Source: Arctic95D-9 sp035967665 (GTDB lineage Bacteria; Verrucomicrobiota; Verrucomicrobiia; Verrucomicrobiales; DEV007). From it: DNA of 64,000 nucleotides. Both the position numbers and the translations under genes were made by a program. Where the stretch lies: positions 62,001 to 126,000 of the forward strand of contig JAYWLB010000113.1 of the NCBI GenBank assembly GCA_035967665.1, read 5' to 3'. The stretch's first letter is position 1, and every line of letters begins with the position of its first letter. Positions 17,312 through 27,302 of the stretch are shown here, piece by piece. The notes under the pieces are model-generated. The model ran no database searches. It was not told the DNA's origin and was given only the letters and a program-made list of their open reading frames with translations.

Positions 17312-18328
17312 TCAACGAACTGCCCGGTAAAGTTGCTGAAACGGCAGGAGCCGGGCAAGGGAGAGCGTCGCGATCACTTTTTGACCGCTGCCGGAGCAGA
17401 GGAGAGGATGGAGGAAGGCGGACCAGTTGAGGCGACGTCGAAAGCGCTTTTGCTGTGCTTCTGTGATGGCAAAAATGGTGTTCTGCCAGGATTGTTCGCC
17501 TGCGGCGTAGGCGGTGAGAATGGGAAGGGCGGACTCAGCCGCCTGGAAAGCCATTGTCATGCCATTGCCGGTGAAGGGCGGAATCATGCTGTGGGCATCG
17601 CCCAGGGAACAGCGATCGGTCGCGGTTGCCTGCTCGCCGAAACGAATTGCGCTGACTCCGCTGAAAGAGTTTTCGTCAGGAGTGGCCCCGTCGAGGCGCT
17701 CGACGAGAGCGTCCATGCCGGAGCGGCGAATCGTCTCGATGAGTCGTGCTGCGCCCGAGACTTTCAGGCCCGGAAGATTTCTGAAGAGACCGCAGACGTT
17801 GACGCGTCCGTCTTCCACCGGCGTGACCCCTACATAGGATCCATTGCCGAGGTGCATTTCGAGCCCGTGCGAAAGGGGCATGTTCACGAAATGGGCTTTC
17901 AGTCCGACCCAGTGACTTTCCTTTTCCGGCTTTCGGCCAGCGGTCCAGACGAGGCCTTCTTCACCTGCCTCGCGGATGCGGGAATGCTCATGAATGACGC
18001 CTCCGAGGGTAGTGAACTTTTCCGCCAACCGAAGATCGAGGGCGTAGCGTGAAATCGCGAGAGCCGGTTCGGGCAGGGGTGCAGTGAGAATTTGCCGGCG
18101 GTTCAGAAACCACGCGGTGGTGTCATGCTGATGGCATTCGGTTAGGACTTTCCCGATGCCGAGGGTGTGAATCGTATCCGTAGAAAGTCCGCTGATGAAT
18201 TCCCCGCAGACGCGGTGGCGCGGGTAGGAGCCTGCCTCATGGATCTCAACGGGGATGCCGCGTTCGCGAAGTGCGATTCCGACGGAGAGTCCGGCGAGGC
18301 CGCCTCCTGCTATCGTAATCGGTTTCAT
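17312..18328 (-). CDS. FAD-dependent monooxygenase/reductase of the type III PKS cluster
   Basis: The 338-residue flavoprotein begins MKPITIAGGGLAGLSVGIAL, a GxGxxG dinucleotide fold, followed by HEAGSYPRHRVCGEFISGL, typical of the geranylgeranyl-reductase/PHBH-like group. A later GDAHSMIPPFTGNGMTMAFQ block is the second FAD-contact motif (GD). It probably hydroxylates or reduces the polyketide made by the downstream PKS. ATG at 18328 overlaps the methyltransferase TGA (ATGA), so the pair is translationally coupled. No signal peptide. Confidence 0.85.
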   Translation of the reverse strand: MKPITIAGGGLAGLSVGIALRERGIPVEIHEAGSYPRHRVCGEFISGLSTDTIHTLGIGKVLTECHQHDTTAWFLNRRQILTAPLPEPALAISRYALDLRLAEKFTTLGGVIHEHSRIREAGEEGLVWTAGRKPEKESHWVGLKAHFVNMPLSHGLEMHLGNGSYVGVTPVEDGRVNVCGLFRNLPGLKVSGAARLIETIRRSGMDALVERLDGATPDENSFSGVSAIRFGEQATATDRCSLGDAHSMIPPFTGNGMTMAFQAAESALPILTAYAAGEQSWQNTIFAITEAQQKRFRRRLNWSAFLHPLLCSGSGQKVIATLSLARLLPFQQLYRAVR

Positions 18329-18972
18329 GACTGAGGGGGACGTCGGCGGGCCTTGAGTCGATAGGCCCCGAGAAGTCCGGTTGATTCCTGGATTTCCCAT
18401 GAACCGTCTTCGAGTTGCCAGTGGTTTGTCAGTTCGCCCGGACGAAAACCGGCGCGAATGCTGACGAAAAGATCATGCCGGGTAATCTTATTGATGAAAG
18501 GAACTAACACTGCTCCGAGCGCCTGCGGGAAATGCGCTCGCAGGGGCTCGTTCGCGAGGACGAGGGGAAATTGCTGAATCGTGGGGGCGAGAGTGGTGAG
18601 CTGATTTGCTTCGAAGTGGTGCCAGAAGAGATTTGCGATGAGGGCGTCTCCCTGTAGCTGCGGGAGTTTTTCGAAGAGGTCTCCTTGAATCCAATGGACG
18701 CTTTCGGGGATGTCACGGGGGCGGGGAGCAAGATCAATTGAGGTGACCGAATAGCCGAGATTTGCCAATGCCCCGGCAAACCGGCCATCACCCGAGCCGA
18801 CTTCGACGACGGCGCTACCGGGGACGAGACCTGCTTCCTCAAGTGCGCGCGCGAGCCATCGGAAATTCCCCATGAGGAAGTTGATCCTCCGCAGATCCTG
18901 ACGTGATCTCATCGCTGCGGGATCGTCAGCAGGGAGAGAGTCGAGGAGTTCCGGGGTTACAACGCGTTGCAT
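18325..18972 (-). CDS. SAM-dependent class I methyltransferase of the type III PKS cluster
   Basis: The 215-residue protein contains VVEVGSGDGRFAGALANLG, the SAM-binding motif I, followed by an acidic residue ending strand 2 (SIDLAPRP) and GDLFEKLPQL. The start at 18972 (MQRVVTPELLDSLPADD) gives a natural N-terminus; an upstream start at 19092 would add 40 basic residues. First gene of the methyltransferase, FAD, PKS run, overlapping the next gene by 4 bp. It likely O- or C-methylates the polyketide; acceptor unknown. Confidence 0.85.
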   Translation of the reverse strand: MQRVVTPELLDSLPADDPAAMRSRQDLRRINFLMGNFRWLARALEEAGLVPGSAVVEVGSGDGRFAGALANLGYSVTSIDLAPRPRDIPESVHWIQGDLFEKLPQLQGDALIANLFWHHFEANQLTTLAPTIQQFPLVLANEPLRAHFPQALGAVLVPFINKITRHDLFVSIRAGFRPGELTNHWQLEDGSWEIQESTGLLGAYRLKARRRPPQS

Positions 18973-19177
18973 AAAGGGAATAGATACGATTCGTAGCGGA
19001 AATGGGACTTTATTTCGCGGAATGAAAGCAGGAAAGTGATGGCCCTTTTTTAAGGAATGGACCTGTTTGGCTATGACCGGGAGATTGTACATCCGGAGGT
19101 GAGTATTCGGGAATCATTTCCGGAGGAACCGTCTCAGCCGCTCGTGGGCATTGGGCTGCGGAGTCACTTCCCGCTGC

Positions 19178-20260
19178 CTACCCGCGATTCAGATTGATGA
19201 AGCCCCTTGCGATTTCGCGGGACATTCTGTTTGCCTGTGACGTCATGGAGTTGGTCAGGACGACGACGGTCAGATCGCTTTCGGGGAAATAGACCAGTTC
19301 GGAAATGAATCCCGGGATTCCTCCTCCATGCCAGATTTGAGCGGGCTTTTTCCCGTTTGCGGGACTCACAAAACACCCAAAGCCGTAGGGGATCGACTTG
19401 CCGTCGTTCTGTTCACCACGAGTTGTCATTAGCTGGTAGGACTTCGGATCGAGGAGCTGATCGTTTACTAATGCACGCTGCCACTTGATCAAATCGCCTG
19501 CCGTTGATGCCATCGCGCCGGCTGCGAAGGGTTGAGTCATGCTGGTGTAATTTGCGTTTACGATCGATTCTCCCCATTTCGAGTAACCGCGCACGCGATT
19601 TGGAATAATCTTCAAATTGCTGTCCAGATAGGTCGCATCCAATTTGAGTGGCTCGAAAATTCGCTCATTCAGAAACTGACCGAATTTCTGTTCTGATGCG
19701 GCTTCAAGAATGAGTCCGAGAAGGAAATAGCCCGAGTTGCAGTAACGAAAACTTTCCCCCGGTTCAAAATGAACGGGTTCATCTTGAAACTGCGCAAGAA
19801 CCTCATCACTGGTGAGATCCGTCCGCATCGTTTGTATCCGGTCAGGTCTATCGGTAAAACTGTAGATTCCTGAAGTGTGATTCAGTAAATGTTTGATCGT
19901 CACCTTGTCACCCGTCGGCTTTGGATACTCTGGAATGTACTTTGAGAGCGGATCTTCGAGGCTGACTGATCCGTCTTCGAGCAAGAGCATTATTCCCGCA
20001 GCGGTAAACATTTTTGTAATCGACCCGATCCGGTAAACACCGCTTTCGGAAGCCTCGATACCATTCTCAAGATCGGAGATGCCATAACCTTTGAGAAGCA
20101 TGATTTCGTCGCCTTGTGCAACACCAACGGTCATTCCAATAACTCTGCCTGCGTCGATCTCCAGCCGGGCGATTTTCGAAACGAGGTTGTCCAATTTCTC
20201 ATTGGCGGCGGCTACCGTGAAGGAGATAGCGAGAGAGAAAAGGACGATTGCAGGCTTCAT
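19178..20260 (-). CDS. exported serine hydrolase, class C beta-lactamase fold
   Basis: The 360-residue protein has a signal peptide (MKPAIVLFSLAISFTVAAA) and the serine penicillin-recognising motifs: SITK in YRIGSITKMF (nucleophile Ser), YCN in RYCNSGYF and HGGG in WHGGGIPGF in place of KTG. HxG is usual in the esterase/peptidase members of this family, so hydrolysis of an ester or D-amino-acid peptide is more likely than antibiotic resistance. It is divergent from the esterase gene at 20393 and lies about 200 bp upstream of the PKS cluster on the same strand. Confidence 0.88.
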   Translation of the reverse strand: MKPAIVLFSLAISFTVAAANEKLDNLVSKIARLEIDAGRVIGMTVGVAQGDEIMLLKGYGISDLENGIEASESGVYRIGSITKMFTAAGIMLLLEDGSVSLEDPLSKYIPEYPKPTGDKVTIKHLLNHTSGIYSFTDRPDRIQTMRTDLTSDEVLAQFQDEPVHFEPGESFRYCNSGYFLLGLILEAASEQKFGQFLNERIFEPLKLDATYLDSNLKIIPNRVRGYSKWGESIVNANYTSMTQPFAAGAMASTAGDLIKWQRALVNDQLLDPKSYQLMTTRGEQNDGKSIPYGFGCFVSPANGKKPAQIWHGGGIPGFISELVYFPESDLTVVVLTNSMTSQANRMSREIARGFINLNRG

Positions 20261-20392
20261 TGTTGTTGCTGTAAAGGATACAACTGAGGCAGGGCAAAGG
20301 ATAGACCTGAGTTCTTAAAAACTTTACTCTAATCACAGTCGCAACCCCCGTCGTGACTATTCTCCTCTTCAATCTCCCCAATTGTTGTAAGA

Positions 20393-22273
20393 ATGATCAA
20401 AACACGAACCCTCGCAGCTGCCAGCTTTTTTGTTGCCTCAATGGCAGTGAGCGCTCAGGAAACATTGCCCTCTTTAGAGACTGGGGATGTTCCTCAAACT
20501 CATGCCGAACTTTGGTCTGATTTCGATCCCCGGTCGGAACCGCTCGACGTCGAGGTGCTGAAAGAATGGGAGGAGGATGGCGTGATTCTGAAAGTAGTGC
20601 GTTATCGGATCGGAATTTTTAAGGGGCAAAAAGCAATGATGGCTGCTGTTTATGGCTATCCGAAAGGAGGGTCGGATTTGCCGGGGCTTTTGCAGATTCA
20701 CGGGGGGGGGCAGTTTGCTGATTACAAGGCACCGCTGACGAATGCCAAGCGCGGCTACGCGACCATTTCGATTGCGTGGGCAGGGCGGATCAGTGCTCCT
20801 GATTACAAAGTGGGGGCAAACGAAGTGAAGCTGTTCTGGGATGGAAAGACCGATGATCCAGCCTATCGCCTGACGACGGATTGGGGAGCATTGGATGCGT
20901 ATCATGCGCCATGCCGAAACCCGGGAAATAATTTTCAGACGACTGCGCCGGCGGCATGGACTCTCGATTCCGTCGATTCACCGCGGAATAATCCGTGGTT
21001 TCTCGTGACCCTGGGAGCGAGGCGGGCACTTACTTTTCTGGAGCAACAGCCGGAGGTCGATCCCGAAAAGCTGGGCGTATACGGTCACTCGATGGGTGGA
21101 AAGCTGACCGTTCAAACCGCAGGTTCGGACCCGAGGGTGAAAGCGGCGGTCCCCTCCTGCGGCGGTATCAGTGACAGGAGCAATGCGAGCGGGCTCTATG
21201 TCAAAACGATCACCGATGATAAGGCTCTGAGAAATGTCAGCTGCCCGATTTTGTTTCAGAGCCCTGCCAATGACTTCCACGGTCGTATCAATGATTTGCA
21301 CGGGGCAATAGCAGAGATCCAGAGTGAGGATTGGCGGGTTGCGTGTGCGCCGCATCACAATCATCAGGACACCGGAAACTACGAAGTCGCCAGTCAACTG
21401 TGGTTTGATCAGTATTTGAAGGGAGCTTTCACTTTTCCAACAACTCCGAATCTCAGTGTCAATCCGGGCGCTGCGAACGGGGTGCCGACTGCATCGGTCA
21501 TCGTCGACTCATCAAAACCGGTTCTCGGTGTGGATTTCTATTACACTCAGCACGGTCAGATGGATCGGGATGAGGATGACATGACCAACACGAAGGCCCG
21601 ATTCTGGCATTATGGAGAAGCGACGAAACAGGGCGACGTCTGGACGGGAAAACTTCCGATAGCCAGTCTCGACAAGCCGTTGTGGGTCTATGCCAATGTC
21701 ATTTATCCGCTGGAAACCCCGGTGTCCTATGCCGGCTATTACTACCGGGTCGGTTCCTCGAAGCAGTTCACCCTGTCTTCTTTGATGTTTGTGGCGACTA
21801 ATAGTGAGCTAAAGGAGGCCGGAGTGAAAGCGACGCTCAGTCCTTCTCGGGCAATTGAATCGTTCGAGGGCGATTGGAAAAAGGAATGGTTCAATTATCG
21901 ACCGGAAAAGTGGGGGCATCAGACGAATAAACTTTATTCCGAGGTGTGGAAAGCGCCTGAGGGTGCGTCGCTCGCTTTTGATGTGCGGGCGGATAGTCCG
22001 AATAAATTGGTGATTCGGATTGATGAGTATGCCGCTGAGATCGATTTGAATGGCGGCGAAGAGTGGCAGTCAGTGGTGCTTTCTCCTTCGGATTTTCAGA
22101 ACGCGGGGGAAGAGGGCTTGAAGAACTGGAGCGGAATTAGAAACCTCGGTTTCAGTGACTCGGAAACTCTGAAATTGAACTTTAAGGGAGAGAGGAAACA
22201 AGTGAATGTAGGCGCGGATTGGCAGGGGAGTGATCCCGATTTTCGCAAGCTTCGCTGGGTTTTGGAGGAGTGA
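20393..22273 (+). CDS. exported alpha/beta hydrolase (acetyl-xylan-esterase-like) with C-terminal beta domain
   Basis: The 626-residue secreted protein has a signal peptide (cleavage near AVSAQ), an oxyanion motif HGGGQ at 103-107, the nucleophile elbow GHSMGG with Ser233, and a His-rich stretch APHHNHQDTG that could supply the catalytic His. About 180 C-terminal residues form a beta-rich domain with DWKKEWFNYRPEKWG. The best guess is a carbohydrate deacylase of the dienelactone-hydrolase/acetyl-xylan-esterase kind. The HGGG codons form an uninterrupted run of nine G at 20702-20710, so a slipped base would frameshift the gene. First of a plus-strand run of degradative genes. Confidence 0.75.
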   Translation: MIKTRTLAAASFFVASMAVSAQETLPSLETGDVPQTHAELWSDFDPRSEPLDVEVLKEWEEDGVILKVVRYRIGIFKGQKAMMAAVYGYPKGGSDLPGLLQIHGGGQFADYKAPLTNAKRGYATISIAWAGRISAPDYKVGANEVKLFWDGKTDDPAYRLTTDWGALDAYHAPCRNPGNNFQTTAPAAWTLDSVDSPRNNPWFLVTLGARRALTFLEQQPEVDPEKLGVYGHSMGGKLTVQTAGSDPRVKAAVPSCGGISDRSNASGLYVKTITDDKALRNVSCPILFQSPANDFHGRINDLHGAIAEIQSEDWRVACAPHHNHQDTGNYEVASQLWFDQYLKGAFTFPTTPNLSVNPGAANGVPTASVIVDSSKPVLGVDFYYTQHGQMDRDEDDMTNTKARFWHYGEATKQGDVWTGKLPIASLDKPLWVYANVIYPLETPVSYAGYYYRVGSSKQFTLSSLMFVATNSELKEAGVKATLSPSRAIESFEGDWKKEWFNYRPEKWGHQTNKLYSEVWKAPEGASLAFDVRADSPNKLVIRIDEYAAEIDLNGGEEWQSVVLSPSDFQNAGEEGLKNWSGIRNLGFSDSETLKLNFKGERKQVNVGADWQGSDPDFRKLRWVLEE

Positions 22274-22371
22274 TAGGGCGTTCGTATCCGTGCCGGAGGA
22301 TAGAGGCGTAATTCGATTCAGGTTGAGCCGCTTTTTAATAACATTTTTTACCAATCAGCAGATAACCAATC

Positions 22372-23328
22372 ATGAGAGCATTAACCGCAATTTTACTAAC
22401 ACTCTTTGTCTGCCTCTCACCGGCATCGGCGGAGCGACCTGCGAAGAACCGAACGGCCCTGGAAACCGGTTATCCGAGAAAGCTCGATGTCGTTTACAGG
22501 AAGGTAGGCAAGCGGGAGCTTCAATTTGATATGTATTACCCGCCGGCAGGATCGGTGAAACCTTGCCCGGTGATCGTTTACACGCACGGTGGCGGCTGGG
22601 CGGCGGGAAGTCGCTTTGGCGCTGCCAGCGGAGGCTTTGCGACTCTTTTCAAAGACCTCACCGCAAAGGGATTCTGTATTGTCTCGGTGGACTATCGCCT
22701 CTACAGCAAAGACGGGGTCATCCGGATGCGTGATTGTGTGACCGATTGCAAGGACGCGGTTCGCTATCTGGTCAAGAACAGCGACGATCTCGCGATTGAT
22801 CCCGGGAAGCTTTTTGTTTTTGGCGATTCCGCCGGTGGGCACCTTGCGCAAATGCTGCTTCTTTCACCGCCCCGTTCACTGCCGGGTGATGAAGGGCTCG
22901 CTGAAGTCGATTACAAGGTCGTCGCGGGACTTTCCTGGTATGGGCCCTGTGACTTCGAAAAGGAGAGCTTGTTTAACCATGACGACCGGCCTGATTTCAG
23001 AGATCGCTTCGGCCCCCGCATCGTAAACGCGGATGATTCCGCTGAAGAGAAGCTCCGGCTCTACCGTGAAATGAGTCCAATCAATTATCTCACGAAAGAG
23101 AGTCCTCCGCTCTTCATGATTCAGGGAGACAGTGATACGACGATTCCGGTGAAGCACGCCCGCTACATGGAGGCCAGGGCCAAAGAACTTGGTGCGCCCG
23201 TGACGACTTTGATTGTCGAAAACGCGGGGCACAACTGGCGGAAAGCGGGCGCTGAGATCAGTCCCACTCGCGACGAGATCGTGGCCGCGAGCGTCCGGTT
23301 CTTTGTCGATCAGTTGAAGCAAAACTGA
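22372..23328 (+). CDS. exported alpha/beta hydrolase, BD-FAE/HSL-type esterase
   Basis: The 318-residue protein has a signal peptide (SPASAER), the HSL/BD-FAE oxyanion motif HGGGW (72-76), nucleophile Ser153 in FGDSAGGH, an acid in GDSDTTIP and His in ENAGHNW. BD-FAE-like enzymes cut acetyl or feruloyl esters from plant and algal polysaccharides. It follows the larger esterase by 98 bp and precedes the propeller protein by 46 bp, so the three may form one operon. Confidence 0.87.
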   Translation: MRALTAILLTLFVCLSPASAERPAKNRTALETGYPRKLDVVYRKVGKRELQFDMYYPPAGSVKPCPVIVYTHGGGWAAGSRFGAASGGFATLFKDLTAKGFCIVSVDYRLYSKDGVIRMRDCVTDCKDAVRYLVKNSDDLAIDPGKLFVFGDSAGGHLAQMLLLSPPRSLPGDEGLAEVDYKVVAGLSWYGPCDFEKESLFNHDDRPDFRDRFGPRIVNADDSAEEKLRLYREMSPINYLTKESPPLFMIQGDSDTTIPVKHARYMEARAKELGAPVTTLIVENAGHNWRKAGAEISPTRDEIVAASVRFFVDQLKQN

Positions 23329-23374
23329 TAAACTCTTGTTCCGAAGCGGCGCCAACATGAATTGAAAGAATCCT

Positions 23375-24901
<1,527 letters not shown>

Positions 24902-25059
24902 CTCTCGCCCTTGAAACTTCAGATGGCGAGCGGGATCTCAGGAAGCGCACTCCACTCGCCGGGCGCCGCCGCCACATCGACCGGCACTGTAACATAATTA
25001 CGAAATAAGCCGGGCAGCCAATTGAAGCGCCTCTTTGAAATTACACTATCAAAACCTCA

Positions 25060-27144
25060 ATGATGAACCTTTATCTCAAATTTCTGCGCTGCTTTTTTGC
25101 TTTCGCGCTTTTTATCTCAGCCGGTTTGCTTGTGGCTGAAGACGGTCGACCGGAAAAGCCGAATGTGGTCCTTATTTTGACTGATGACCTCGGCTGGCAG
25201 GATGTAAAGTGCTACGACATCGATGAGCCTTCTCCCTACGAGACGCCAAACATCGACGCGCTCGCGGAAAAGGGGGTATTGTTCTGGCAGGCATACTCTC
25301 CGGCCCCTACCTGTGCGCCGTCGCGATGCGCGATCATGAGCGGAAATCATCCGGCACGGGCTCAGAAAACCCACGTCGTCGGTGGAGCCCCTCCGGTCCC
25401 CCGGAACCGTAACGTCCGAATGATGGACCCATGGTATAGCGGTCGGATTCCCGAGGATGAATTTACCCTCGCGAAAGCGCTGAAGGCACATGGTTACACG
25501 ACGGGACACTCGGGGAAGTGGCACATGGCGATTGATCACAACGCCTATCCCCAACCGGCTGACATGGGATTTGATTTCACCCGTTCCAACCGGGGCTCGA
25601 GAAGTGGAATGGCTGATCGACTCAAGGGATTCGCGACCGATGCGGCTGACGATCCTTATCGACTCGATGAAAATGGATTTCCCTATCATGAGACCAATGA
25701 GGATGCCCTGACGTTTCTGAAAGAGAATAAGGAGAAGCCGTTCTTCCTCTATTACGCGACCTGGCTTGTTCACTCTCCGATTCACACCCGTTCAGAGGAA
25801 CGTTTGCGGAAATACACGGAGCGAATGGGGATCGATCCTGCGCATACTCCGAAGGTGGAGGTGCCGGGGCAGCAGAATCCCTTTTTTGCGGCGATGGTTG
25901 AGGAACTCGACTACTACCTTGGAGCCGTCTTTGATTATCTCGACAACACTGATGACCCGCGCTGGCCGGGGCATCGGTTGAGCGAGAACACGTATCTGAT
26001 TTTTACCTCCGACAACGGCGGGATGGAAGGCGGCCCCAAGGAGCGCTATACGGACAACAATCCGCTCGACCGGGGCAAGATCTCCGCGAAGGAAGGCGGG
26101 ACCCGCGTTCCGCTTATCATCACGGGACCGCAGATTCCCGCGGGAGTGGAAACGGATGTAGTTGCGAACGGGCTCGATTTTTACCCGACGATTTTGTCTA
26201 TGGTAGGCGCTGAAAAGCCTGAAGGGAAGAATCTCGACGGCTCTGATCTGCTGCCTCTGCTTCACGGGGATATCACCGATCCCACCCTCGTTAAAAATCC
26301 CGATGGTTCACCGCGAGAAACGATGGTGTGGCATTTTCCGCATGGAACGGCACTGGAGAGCACGATCCGGACAGGGGACTACAAACTGATTCGAAATTAC
26401 GATCATCTCATCAACCCCGGGACCCCTGAGCTCGAGCTTTTCCGGCTCTATGAAAGCAAAGACGGGGAACAGATACGTGTCGACATTGAAGAGGCTGAAA
26501 ACCTCGCCGATGAGATGCCGGAGCGAACCCGGGAGATGAACAACCATCTCACCGCGATTCTCGACGAGATGGAGGCGAGTTATCCTTACTACAACCCGGC
26601 AGCCCCGGCCCCCCTGCCGAATAAGGATAAGGTGCCGGCCGTTACCTCCGGGACCCGCGATGGACAGGCAGTCACCTTCACTTATGAGGAGAACGGAGCA
26701 AAGGTGGCACATGCTGATTTGATTTACACGCTCAACGGCGGTGAACGCTACGAGGAGTGGTTCAGGATGCCGGCGAAGTTAACTGGAGAGGGACGCGTTA
26801 CTGCGGAACTTCCAAAGGGAACAACGCACTACTATCTCAATTTGATCGATGAGAATCAGTTTCTTCGCAGTTACCCTGAAGTGGTCAAAAAGGGAAACTT
26901 CTATTCTGAATCGGCTTTGGCTGTCGCTGCCGGGGCGAAGAATGAGAGTCCGAAAAAGCCGGTAAAAGGTGATCGGAATGTGCCTTTCAACCGCTGGGAC
27001 ACGAACAAGGACGATATCCTCACACTCGAAGAATACCTCACCGGTCAGACGGGGGAGAATCTTGAGCAGCGGTATCAGCATTTCGACAAGAACGGCGACG
27101 GAAAGGTGACCCGGGAAGAATACGTGGTCCTTTCCGCGAAATAG
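25060..27144 (+). CDS. exported type I sulfatase with C-terminal EF-hand pair
   Basis: The 694-residue protein has a signal peptide (SAGLLVAE), the N-terminal metal motif LTDDLGWQD and the sulfatase signature C85-A-P-S-R, whose Cys must be converted to formylglycine by a maturase not in this window. GKWHMA and TSDNGG are further active-site motifs. After the sulfatase domain (about 35-510) comes a beta-rich linker, then two EF-hands at about 643-694 (DTNKDDILTLEE and DKNGDGKVTREE), expected to bind calcium. The target is probably a sulfated polysaccharide. It starts 158 bp after the propeller gene. Confidence 0.92.
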   Translation: MMNLYLKFLRCFFAFALFISAGLLVAEDGRPEKPNVVLILTDDLGWQDVKCYDIDEPSPYETPNIDALAEKGVLFWQAYSPAPTCAPSRCAIMSGNHPARAQKTHVVGGAPPVPRNRNVRMMDPWYSGRIPEDEFTLAKALKAHGYTTGHSGKWHMAIDHNAYPQPADMGFDFTRSNRGSRSGMADRLKGFATDAADDPYRLDENGFPYHETNEDALTFLKENKEKPFFLYYATWLVHSPIHTRSEERLRKYTERMGIDPAHTPKVEVPGQQNPFFAAMVEELDYYLGAVFDYLDNTDDPRWPGHRLSENTYLIFTSDNGGMEGGPKERYTDNNPLDRGKISAKEGGTRVPLIITGPQIPAGVETDVVANGLDFYPTILSMVGAEKPEGKNLDGSDLLPLLHGDITDPTLVKNPDGSPRETMVWHFPHGTALESTIRTGDYKLIRNYDHLINPGTPELELFRLYESKDGEQIRVDIEEAENLADEMPERTREMNNHLTAILDEMEASYPYYNPAAPAPLPNKDKVPAVTSGTRDGQAVTFTYEENGAKVAHADLIYTLNGGERYEEWFRMPAKLTGEGRVTAELPKGTTHYYLNLIDENQFLRSYPEVVKKGNFYSESALAVAAGAKNESPKKPVKGDRNVPFNRWDTNKDDILTLEEYLTGQTGENLEQRYQHFDKNGDGKVTREEYVVLSAK

Positions 27145-27271
27145 ATCGCGTGGGGGAGATCTCCTATCCTCCACTACAAGGCAGGGCGTTCCGGCAGCGG
27201 AGTTCAAATGGCTCAAGCCGCGGACACGCGAGGCACAATCATGCCGGTTTCGTTTTGCGGTGATTCGGGCA

Positions 27272-27302
27272 TCCTGTCACTTTATTTCGCTGTCCTGTCA
27301 CT
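27272..27302 (+). promoter_or_regulatory. direct repeat abutting a start codon
   Basis: TCCTGTCACT occurs at 27272-27281 and 27293-27302, 21 bp apart, two helical turns. The second copy ends exactly before the ATG at 27303. This could be a tandem operator or an RNA-level control site; no normal Shine-Dalgarno is visible in between. Confidence 0.4.

Noticed and set aside
19178..20260. Antibiotic-resistance beta-lactamase
   Set aside because: The third motif is HGG rather than KTG, and the neighbourhood is metabolic; an esterase/peptidase role is more likely.
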